Under the pieces are notes generated by a model. It was not told where the DNA came from and did no database searches. It worked only from the letters and a program-made list of their open reading frames with translations. A stretch of 64,000 bases of DNA from Herbidospora yilanensis (GTDB taxonomy: Bacteria; Actinomycetota; Actinomycetes; Streptosporangiales; Streptosporangiaceae). This document shows positions 32,644 to 39,377 of the stretch, piece after piece. The stretch spans positions 1 to 64,000 of the forward strand of contig NZ_BBXE01000016.1 in assembly GCF_001570565.1 (NCBI RefSeq), written 5' to 3'. The position numbers and the translations under genes are program-made. Every line of letters begins with the position of its first letter. The first letter of the stretch is position 1.

Positions 32644-33570
32644 GTGCGTGTTGCCTTCGTCGGCAAGGGCGGCAGCGGCAAGACCACCCTTTCCTCACTG
32701 TTCGCCCGCTACGTGGCCACCCGCGCCCGGGTCGTGGCGATCGACGCCGACATCAACCAGCATCTCGCGCTCGTCCTCGGCGCGGAGCAGCCCCGCCCGC
32801 TCGGCGGCATGCTCACCGAGATCAAAGACCACCTGCGCGGCGACAACCCGCGCATCCCCTCGGCCGCCGCCATGGTGAAGACGACCCCGCCCGGCCGGGG
32901 CTCGCGTCTGCTCACCCTCGACGACCCGTTCTTCCCGTCGGTCGAGGTCGAGGGCCTGCGGCTGATGGCGACCGGCCCCTTCAGCGAGACCGACCTCGGG
33001 GTGGCCTGCTACCACTCGAAGGTCGGCGCGGTCGAGCTCTACCTGAACCACCTGGTCGACGGCCCGGGTGAATACGTCGTGGTCGACATGACCGCCGGCG
33101 CCGACTCGTTCGCCAGCGGCCTGTTCACCAGGTTCGACGTCACCTTCCTGGTGGTCGAGCCCACCCGCCAGGGCGTCAGCGTCTACCGGCAGTACCAGGA
33201 GTACGCCGCCGAGTTCGACGTCACCGTCGCCGTGGTCGGCAACAAGGTCCAGACCGCCGACGACCGCGCGTTCCTGCTCGACCAGGTCGGCCCCGACCTG
33301 CTCACCTGCCTCGACCACAGCCCGGCCGTACGGGCCATGGAACAGGGCCGAGCCTTCACCCTCGACGACCTGGAGCCCGGGAACCTCGCCGGTCTCCAGA
33401 CCCTGCTCGACCGAGTCGACGCGGCCGAGAAGGACTGGGCGAAGTTCGGCCGTCAGGCGCACGAGTTCCACTTGCGCAACGCGCGCGCCTGGGCGAACAG
33501 GGCGACCGGCGAGGATCTGGCCGACCAGATCGATCCCGGCTTTATTTTCGGGAGCGTCGCCTTGGCATAA
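32644..33570 (+). CDS. CooC-like MinD/ParA-superfamily ATPase
   Basis: 308 residues, GTG start with AGGGAGA upstream. Deviant Walker A GKGGSGKTT (residues 7-15) with the extra N-terminal lysine of the MinD/CooC class, VVAIDADINQHLAL switch, and VVDMTAGADSFASGLFTRFD Walker B region near residue 148, then VVEPTRQGVSVYRQY and NKVQTADD. CooC enzymes use ATP to load nickel into CO dehydrogenase; no CODH is here, so another metal-protein or cofactor target is likely. There is no obvious metal-binding CxC. Operon partner is the 128-residue protein 35 bp downstream. A Zur-like box upstream points to metal control. Confidence 0.82.
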   Translation: MRVAFVGKGGSGKTTLSSLFARYVATRARVVAIDADINQHLALVLGAEQPRPLGGMLTEIKDHLRGDNPRIPSAAAMVKTTPPGRGSRLLTLDDPFFPSVEVEGLRLMATGPFSETDLGVACYHSKVGAVELYLNHLVDGPGEYVVVDMTAGADSFASGLFTRFDVTFLVVEPTRQGVSVYRQYQEYAAEFDVTVAVVGNKVQTADDRAFLLDQVGPDLLTCLDHSPAVRAMEQGRAFTLDDLEPGNLAGLQTLLDRVDAAEKDWAKFGRQAHEFHLRNARAWANRATGEDLADQIDPGFIFGSVALA

Positions 33571-33605
33571 CGTCGTAAACGCCCCAACCGAGAGGAGAAA
33601 GCCTC

Positions 33606-33992
33606 ATGTCGCTGACCGTTCCGAACGATCTGCTCGACCAGGCCAGGGCCGGTGATGTGGACGATGCGGCCTTCGTGGCCTGCGTCCGCGACTCGTTGCC
33701 GTACGCGTGGGAGCTGATCAGCGAGCTGGTCAGAACTCGGACCGAGTCGGGCGCGATCTTCGCCGACAACCAGGTCCCGCCGCCGGACGAGGCGGCCCGG
33801 GGGCAGCTCCTGCGCTGCCTCGCCAGTGACGCCATGCGGGGCGCGCTGGAACGCCACTTCCAGGTGAAGCTGGCGTTCCAGAACTGCCACCGCGTGGCCG
33901 TGTTCGACCCGTCGGCGACCGCCGAACTGGCCCACTTCACCACCGCGCGCGCCCAGATCCTCAACCAGCAGCCGGAGCTCGTCGACTGCTAG
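33606..33992 (+). CDS. small conserved actinobacterial protein of unknown function, SCO-type
   Basis: 128 residues with an AGAGGAGA Shine-Dalgarno. All-helical by appearance: LTVPNDLLDQARAGDVDDAAFVACVRDSLPYAWELISEL, a middle SGAIFADNQVPPPDEAARGQLLRCLASDAMRGALERHF, and an end with CHRVAVFDPS. Cysteines at about 28, 81, 99 and the terminal Cys could bind metal but are not in a known motif. No signal peptide or membrane helix. The tight spacing behind the CooC-like ATPase gene makes it a likely client or cofactor of that ATPase. I cannot assign a family. Confidence 0.7.
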   Translation: MSLTVPNDLLDQARAGDVDDAAFVACVRDSLPYAWELISELVRTRTESGAIFADNQVPPPDEAARGQLLRCLASDAMRGALERHFQVKLAFQNCHRVAVFDPSATAELAHFTTARAQILNQQPELVDC

Positions 33993-34042
33993 TAGCGCGT
34001 TGAGCAGGGCAAACCGAGGGCGCCCGCCTAGACTTGACCGCC

Positions 34043-34684
34043 ATGAAGGCCGAGTGGCGAATGCTCGTCTTCGCGGGCGTCTTCCTGGTCGCGTACGCGA
34101 CCCCGATCCTCTTCCCGCAGATGCCCTCCCCCTGGAAGCTGACCTGCTGGATCGCCCAGCTCGGCTGCTGGTTGGTGTTCCTGGCCGAATACGTCGTCCG
34201 GTTCGCGCGGGCCGGCGACAAGAAGGCGTTCGCCAAAAACAACCTCATCGACCTGCTGGTCATCATGCTGCCGCTGATGATGCCGCTGCGGATGCTGCAA
34301 CGGCGGCTCGGCTTCCAGCGCAAGGTGCTGACCTTCACCGCCACGACCACGCTCGTGCTCGGCCTGGCCGGCAGCCTCGCGATCCTGCGCGTCGAACGCG
34401 ACGCACCCGGCGCGACCATCCTGACCTTCGGCGACGCCGTGTGGTGGGCCGTCACGACGATGACGACCACCGGCTACGGCGACACCTATCCCGTCACCGC
34501 CTACGGCCGGATCATCGCCTCGGTCCTGATGCTCGGCGGCGTGGCGCTGCTGGGCGTGGTGACGGCGACGCTGGCCTCGTGGTTCGGGCGCAGATTCGAC
34601 ACCGGCGACAACACCGAGAAGCTGCTCCGCGAGGCGTTGAAGGAGATCGGCGAGCTGAAGGAGATGCTCAGAACCCGAGGCTGA
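34043..34684 (+). CDS. two-pore-segment potassium channel family protein
   Basis: 213 residues from the ATG at 34043; a TAGACT -10 box (34029-34034) ends eight bases before it, so the mRNA is probably leaderless (a TTG at 34034 falls inside the box). Voltage-gated-like architecture: helices at about 8-24, 33-52, 66-82 and 98-116, then the pore with selectivity filter TTTGYGD near residue 145 and the last helix ([21 protein letters not shown]). The fourth helix has few regularly spaced arginines, so voltage sensing is doubtful. A C-terminal coiled coil ([16 protein letters not shown]) may tetramerise it. The last 17 bp overlap the convergent rnhB. Confidence 0.9.
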   Translation: MKAEWRMLVFAGVFLVAYATPILFPQMPSPWKLTCWIAQLGCWLVFLAEYVVRFARAGDKKAFAKNNLIDLLVIMLPLMMPLRMLQRRLGFQRKVLTFTATTTLVLGLAGSLAILRVERDAPGATILTFGDAVWWAVTTMTTTGYGDTYPVTAYGRIIASVLMLGGVALLGVVTATLASWFGRRFDTGDNTEKLLREALKEIGELKEMLRTRG

Positions 34685-35336
34685 GTTGTCCCTCTCCGAC
34701 CGCCGGGTCGCGGTGACGCTTCAGGTGCAGCCACTTCGGCAGGTCGTCGAGGTAGGACCACGAGAGTCGATGGTGCGGGCCGGGCCCGTGTTCGGCGAGC
34801 GCGGCCTGGTGGGCAGGCGCGGGATAGCCGGCGTTCTCTGCGAAGCCGTAGAGGTCGGCGCCTTCGAGAGTGGCCATGAACAGGTCGCGCCGCACCTTGG
34901 CCAGCACCGAGGCCGCCGCCACCGACACGCAGTTCAGGTCGCCCTTGATCTCGCAGCGCACCGGCCACGGCGCACCGAGGTAATCGTGTTTCCCGTCCAG
35001 GATCACCACGTCGGGCTTCACCGGCAGCGCCTCCAGCGCCCGCCGGGCGGCCCGCCGCAGCGCCTCGGTCATCCCGAGGGTGTCGATCTCCTCGACCGAC
35101 GCCTCGCCGTGCCCGAACCCGACGACCCACTGTTCGAGCTCCAGGACCATCGCCTCGCGGCGACCGGGCGCGAGCATCTTCGAGTCGGTCAGCCCCTCGG
35201 GCGGTTCGCTGAAGTCGGTCACCACGGCGCACACCGACACCGGCCCGGCCCAGGCGCCCCGGCCGACCTCGTCGACCCCGGCGACGATCTTGTTGCTTCC
35301 CGTGGTGAGCAGGCGTTCGAGTGTGTACGACGGCAC
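34668..35336 (-). CDS. rnhB: ribonuclease HII
   Basis: 222 residues. Removes ribonucleotides and RNA primers from DNA in the cytoplasm. The catalytic DEVGRG (Asp21, Glu22), DSKML, the [11 protein letters not shown] Asp near residue 110, and [10 protein letters not shown] with the last carboxylate near residue 140 form the complete RNase HII acidic set. The C-terminal basic [10 protein letters not shown] fits substrate binding. Normal length. Tail-to-tail overlap with the K+ channel gene (17 bp). Confidence 0.95.
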   Translation of the reverse strand: MPSYTLERLLTTGSNKIVAGVDEVGRGAWAGPVSVCAVVTDFSEPPEGLTDSKMLAPGRREAMVLELEQWVVGFGHGEASVEEIDTLGMTEALRRAARRALEALPVKPDVVILDGKHDYLGAPWPVRCEIKGDLNCVSVAAASVLAKVRRDLFMATLEGADLYGFAENAGYPAPAHQAALAEHGPGPHHRLSWSYLDDLPKWLHLKRHRDPAVGEGQLSLGF

Positions 35337-35345
35337 CGGCCAAAC

Positions 35346-36290
35346 CTAGTCGGCGAACCCGTTCGTGGTGGTCAGATAGCCGAGATCACTGGCCAGATAG
35401 CGGGCGGCGACGTGCAGCGCTCGGAGGGAGGCGGCCACCGAGGCCCGGTGCACCGATGACTCGCGCGCCACGGCGGTGATGACCCGCTCGACGGGTTCCC
35501 CGGGGAACTCCCGCACCACCACGCCCCGCACCCCGGCGGCCAGGCACAGGGCGGGCACCGCGGCGATGCCGATCCCCTTTGCGACCAGGCTCAGGATCGT
35601 GCCGAGACCCTCGAACTCCCAGGCCACGGGCGGCGCGCCGCCGACCTCGGTGAGCAGCCGGTCGACGGCGGTGCGGGACGGTTCCCCCTCGGGGGTGGCC
35701 ATCCACGCCTCGTCGCGCAGTTCGGCGGGGTCGACCGGCTCGTCGAGGTCGGCCAGCCGGTGTTTGCGCGGCACCACGAGGACCAGCGGGTCGCGCAGGA
35801 GCGGGAACACGGTGAGCGTCTCGCGTCGCCGCACCCGCCCCCACCAGTCGTCCACGAGCGCGATGTCCGCCTCGCCCGACTCCACCTCGCGCATGCCCCG
35901 GCCCGACCGGCTCTGCGACAACCGCAGGGCGAGTTGCTTGTGCCGCCGCAGCGACTGGGCGAGCGCGGGCGCGAAGGCGACGGCGGCGGTCGGGAACGCC
36001 GTGATGATGACCCGCCCGGTTGGAGTTCCAGCATGTGCCGACAGGTCGGACTCGGCCGTCTCGACCATCGCCAGGATGCGTTCGGCGTGCACGACCAGCC
36101 GCCGCCCCGCGTCGGTGAGCTCGGCGCTGTGGCTGGTCCGGTCGATGAGGGCCGCGCCGGCCTCCCGTTCCAGGGCCGCGAGCTGCTGCGATACCGCCGA
36201 CGCGCTGTAGCCGAGGGACGCTGCCGTGGCGGCGATACTGCCCCTTCGGGCGAACTCGCAGAACAACGTCAAACGCCGCAGATCCAGCAT
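35346..36290 (-). CDS. LysR-family regulator
   Basis: 314 residues. Winged HTH at the N-terminus (LRRLTLFCEFARRGSIAATAASLGYSASAVSQQLAALEREAG, residues 5-46) with the ActR-like wing, followed by a two-lobed substrate-binding domain (about 92-300). It is transcribed divergently from the aminotransferase gene at 36388. The 97-bp gap contains a perfect inverted repeat (36340-36360), suggesting control of that gene and of itself. The effector is unknown but is likely an amino or keto acid. Confidence 0.92.
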   Translation of the reverse strand: MLDLRRLTLFCEFARRGSIAATAASLGYSASAVSQQLAALEREAGAALIDRTSHSAELTDAGRRLVVHAERILAMVETAESDLSAHAGTPTGRVIITAFPTAAVAFAPALAQSLRRHKQLALRLSQSRSGRGMREVESGEADIALVDDWWGRVRRRETLTVFPLLRDPLVLVVPRKHRLADLDEPVDPAELRDEAWMATPEGEPSRTAVDRLLTEVGGAPPVAWEFEGLGTILSLVAKGIGIAAVPALCLAAGVRGVVVREFPGEPVERVITAVARESSVHRASVAASLRALHVAARYLASDLGYLTTTNGFAD

Positions 36291-36339
36291 CGGATCTCCT
36301 TATGCCCGGCACCGAAAAGCCTCGCTTGTCCTGATGCCC

Positions 36340-36360
36340 GTACCCACACAAGGTGGGTAC
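36340..36360. promoter_or_regulatory. perfect inverted repeat GTACCCAC-N5-GTGGGTAC
   Basis: 8-bp arms at 36340-36347 and 36353-36360. Position is 28 bp before the aminotransferase ATG and 50 bp before the LysR start codon, as expected for an operator in a divergent LysR pair (the inner T-N-A symmetry fits LysR boxes). Confidence 0.6.
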
Positions 36361-36387
36361 GTTCCACAGCATTCAGGAGGAAACAGT

Positions 36388-37698
36388 ATGCACGTCACAC
36401 TTTCGCCGACTCTGGCCGCAAACGAAGACATCGCCCGAAGACGGAGGTCCGGGGAACGGGTGCTTCATCTGGCTTTCGGTGAGGCCGGGCTGCCCGTACA
36501 CCCCGCCCTGCTGGCCCGGCTCGCCGACGCGGGGGCCAGCAACGGCTACGGCGAGGTCGCGGGTCTGGCCGCGCTGCGCGAGGCGGCGGCCGGTTACTGG
36601 TCGCGGCGCGACCTGCCGACCGACCCCGACCTGGTGGTCTGCGGACCGGGCAGCAAGTCGTTGCTGTTCGGCCTGCTGGTCGCCATCGGTGCCGACCCGG
36701 GAGAGTGGAGGTCTCCCGGAGACATGGTGCTGCCGATGCCGAGCTGGGTGAGTTACGCCGCCCAGGCCGAGATCGTGGGAGTACGCCCGATCCTGGTGCC
36801 GACCCCGGCCGGCGAGGGCGGCGTGCCCGACCCCGACCAGGTGAGGTCGGCGGTGCTGCACGCCCGCGCGCAGGGCCGGACGGTCCGCTCGGTGCTCATC
36901 ACGCTCCCGGACAACCCGACCGGCCGCCTGGCCCGGCCGGAGACGGTACGTCGGCTGGCCGAGGTCGCCCGCGAGCTCGACCTGGTGATCATCTCGGACG
37001 AGATCTACCGCGACCTCGTCCACGACCCGCAGGCCACCCCTTTTCTGAGCCCGGCCGACGTGGCGCCCGAACGCACCGTCATCACCAGCGGCCTGAGCAA
37101 GTCGCTCGCGCTGGGCGGCTGGCGGATCGGCGTCGCCCGGCTGCCGCACACCCCCGGCGGGTGGGCGCTGCGCCAGCGGCTGCTCGCGGTGGCCAGTGAG
37201 ATCTGGTCGGCCCCGGCCGCGCCGGTGCAGCACGCCGCCGCGTACGCGTTCGCCGAGCCCGAGGAGATCGTGGAACGTATCGACGACTCGCGGCGGCTGC
37301 ACGCCACCGTGGCCCGCGCGGTCGCCGACCGGTTCGCGCGCGCGGGCGCGAAGGTGGACCTGCCGCAGGGCGGCTTCTACCTCTATCCGCAGATGCCCGG
37401 TTTCGACAACTCCGACGAGCTGGCCCGGATCCTGCTCGACCGCCACGGCGTCGGCGTCCTGCCGGGCACCGCGTTCGGCGACGAGCCGCGTCCGGCGCGG
37501 GTCCGCGTGGCCACCTCACTGCTGTACGGCGAGACCGCCGAACAGCGTCTCGCGGCGTTGCACGGATCGGATCCGCTGTCGCTCCCGTGGGTGGCGGAAT
37601 CGCTCGACTACCTGGAGGAAGCCCTCGGCGGACTGGCCACGAAGGAGCCGTCGAGAGCACGAAGGGGGATGTTCCTGGCACCCGCTCCGGCGCGTTGA
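36388..37698 (+). CDS. pyridoxal-phosphate aminotransferase, class I/II
   Basis: 436 residues from the ATG at 36388 with an AGGAGG Shine-Dalgarno. The fold-type I aspartate-aminotransferase family motifs are present: LAFGEAGLPVHPALL, the NGYGEVAGLAALREAAAGYW region, LPDNPTGRLA (Asn, Pro around residue 175), IISDEIYRDL (Asp that pairs with the pyridine nitrogen) and the PLP lysine in SGLSKSLALGGWRIG (near residue 236). Exact amino acid unknown. Under control of the divergent LysR regulator by layout. Confidence 0.92.
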   Translation: MHVTLSPTLAANEDIARRRRSGERVLHLAFGEAGLPVHPALLARLADAGASNGYGEVAGLAALREAAAGYWSRRDLPTDPDLVVCGPGSKSLLFGLLVAIGADPGEWRSPGDMVLPMPSWVSYAAQAEIVGVRPILVPTPAGEGGVPDPDQVRSAVLHARAQGRTVRSVLITLPDNPTGRLARPETVRRLAEVARELDLVIISDEIYRDLVHDPQATPFLSPADVAPERTVITSGLSKSLALGGWRIGVARLPHTPGGWALRQRLLAVASEIWSAPAAPVQHAAAYAFAEPEEIVERIDDSRRLHATVARAVADRFARAGAKVDLPQGGFYLYPQMPGFDNSDELARILLDRHGVGVLPGTAFGDEPRPARVRVATSLLYGETAEQRLAALHGSDPLSLPWVAESLDYLEEALGGLATKEPSRARRGMFLAPAPAR

Positions 37699-37860
37699 CG
37701 ATCTTTGTCGAATCTTTACCCTCGGCGGCCGTGCCGAGGCCGTCGAGAAACGCTTCTGACCTGCGGTTTTATAGCTAAGGTGGGCGCTCAACCTGGGGTT
37801 CCACAAGATGTCGTGTGTCATTTGGCACCAGACATGTCGTCCAGACCCCATCATGTGCTC

Positions 37861-38505
37861 ATGCCCGCTTTTGTCACCCTGTCCGGGCGCTTCGTGCGCC
37901 TGGAACCGCTCACCCTCGCGGCCGTCGACGACCTGGTCGCCGCGGCGAGCGAGGACCGCGCGACGTACTCGTTTACGCGCGTTCCCGCAGGCCGGGAGGA
38001 GATGGTCTCGTACGTCGAGGCCGCTCTGGCTGAGCAGGCGGAGGGCCGCACGATGCCCTTCGCCATCCGGTGGCTGCACACCGACCGCGTGGTCGGTGCC
38101 ACCCGTCTGATGCACCTGGAGTACTGGCAGGGCCCGATGCCCTGGCCGCCGGGCACCAAAGGCGTGGTGGGCGAGGTCCCGTCGGTCGCGGACATCGGTT
38201 ACACCTGGCTGGGCGCCTCCGCCCAGGGCACGGGTGTGAACCGGGAGGCCAAGTATCTCTTGCTCTCCCACGCGTTCGAGACGTGGCAGGTCCACCGGAT
38301 AACTCTCAAGGCAGACGTACGCAACCACCGATCCCGGGCCGCCATCGAGGCCCTCGGCGCACACCTCGACGGTGTGCGGCGAGCGGACAGCCGAGGCGCC
38401 GACAACACGGTCCGAGATACGGCGTACTACTCGATCCTGCGTTCTGAATGGCCGGCGGTACGAGAACGGATCCAAGCGCGTCTTGATTACGCGCACGCCG
38501 CCTGA
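37861..38505 (+). CDS. GNAT N-acetyltransferase (RimJ/RimL-like)
   Basis: 214 residues from the ATG at 37861; an ATG nine codons upstream (37834) is an alternative. The RimJ/RimL layout is visible: LSGRFVRLEPLTLAAVDDLVAAA, IRWLHTDRVVGATRLM, the acetyl-CoA loop with YTWLGASAQGTGVNREAKYLLLSHAFE near residue 125 (the usual RG pattern is replaced by GTGVNREAK, common in this subgroup) and the RITLKADVRNHRSRAAIEALGA motif. Acetylates an amine of unknown identity. Followed by a strong hairpin. Confidence 0.9.
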   Translation: MPAFVTLSGRFVRLEPLTLAAVDDLVAAASEDRATYSFTRVPAGREEMVSYVEAALAEQAEGRTMPFAIRWLHTDRVVGATRLMHLEYWQGPMPWPPGTKGVVGEVPSVADIGYTWLGASAQGTGVNREAKYLLLSHAFETWQVHRITLKADVRNHRSRAAIEALGAHLDGVRRADSRGADNTVRDTAYYSILRSEWPAVRERIQARLDYAHAA

Positions 38506-38535
38506 CCAGCCATTCCTTCGAGCCGAAACGGAACG

Positions 38536-38569
38536 AGCGGCCCGCCCCCATGCCGGAGGGCGGGCCGCT
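38536..38569 (+). terminator. strong terminator hairpin after the GNAT gene
   Basis: A perfect 12-bp GC-rich stem (38536-38547 with 38558-38569) around a ten-base loop, 30 bp past the stop. No U-tract, as usual for actinomycete terminators. Being symmetric it could also serve the convergent gene ending at 38698. The rest of 38506-38697 shows no gene. Confidence 0.65.
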
Positions 38570-38697
38570 GCGTGTCCGGGTGACCATCGCCCGCACCGGC
38601 CGCTGTCGTCTCACGTTGTTGCGGAAGTGCTGTCCAAGTGACGTGTCACCAGTCGCTTTGGAGCGATTGTCCCCTATCCATATGGATCGGTGGAAGA

Positions 38698-39213
38698 TCA
38701 GACGGTGTAGCCGAACTCGTCGTCCCACGCGTTGTAGATCTCGTGCCAGGAGCCGCACTTCGTCGGGTAGCTGCTGTAGAGGCCGATCTGGCAGACCTTC
38801 ACCTCGACCTGGGCCACGTCGTGGCGGGTGAACTTGATGTTCTTCCAGCCGTCGGTGCCGCACTGCCGGTAGGTCTTGTAGCTGGAGGACCAGTCGTCCT
38901 CCTCGTCGTCCCAGGAGACGTAGCGGAAGGCGACGTAGCCGCACTTGCCGCCCTGGTGCTCGGTCCGGTAGTCGCGGTCGTAGAGCTTGCCGCCGATGCG
39001 GACGGTGTTGGACTCCTCGTGGTCGTAGTCGACGTCGATCCAGCCCTTGGCCTTGGCCTTGCCGTTGTTGCTGTAGTAGTAGCCCCAGTCGTCGTCGTAG
39101 TCCCAGTCGTTCGACGAGAGGGGGGCGGCGTTGGCGGCCGAGGCGACCAGGCCCATGCCGAGGGTGAGGGCGGTGGCGGTGGCGGCGGCGCCGAGCACGT
39201 TGCGGATGCGCAT
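38698..39213 (-). CDS. secreted acidic, Tyr/Trp-rich protein of unknown function
   Basis: 171 residues from the ATG at 39213 behind TGGAG. Sec signal (MRIRNVLG to ANAA, about residues 1-29). The mature protein is rich in Asp, Tyr, Trp (NDWDYDDDWGYYYSNNGKAKAKG) and then continues as a small beta domain with four cysteines (GGKCGYVAF, YRQCGTDGW, VEVKVCQIGLYSSYPTKCGSW), likely two disulfides. No catalytic motif visible. The opposite-strand SARP-type regulator starts 165 bp away. Function unknown. Confidence 0.8.
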   Translation of the reverse strand: MRIRNVLGAAATATALTLGMGLVASAANAAPLSSNDWDYDDDWGYYYSNNGKAKAKGWIDVDYDHEESNTVRIGGKLYDRDYRTEHQGGKCGYVAFRYVSWDDEEDDWSSSYKTYRQCGTDGWKNIKFTRHDVAQVEVKVCQIGLYSSYPTKCGSWHEIYNAWDDEFGYTV

Positions 39214-39377
39214 TGGATACTCCAGGGTTTTGAGGACGATCCCCGTTTCCGGGTACGGCTCATTGATAGGCCGCCCTGCCTGCACGGGACTTTCACCGTC
39301 CTTGAGACCTCATTGCGAGCGACCTGACGTCGTATCATTCGGAGCGAAACTTCCGATTGGTACAAAGAGGGCTTCTG

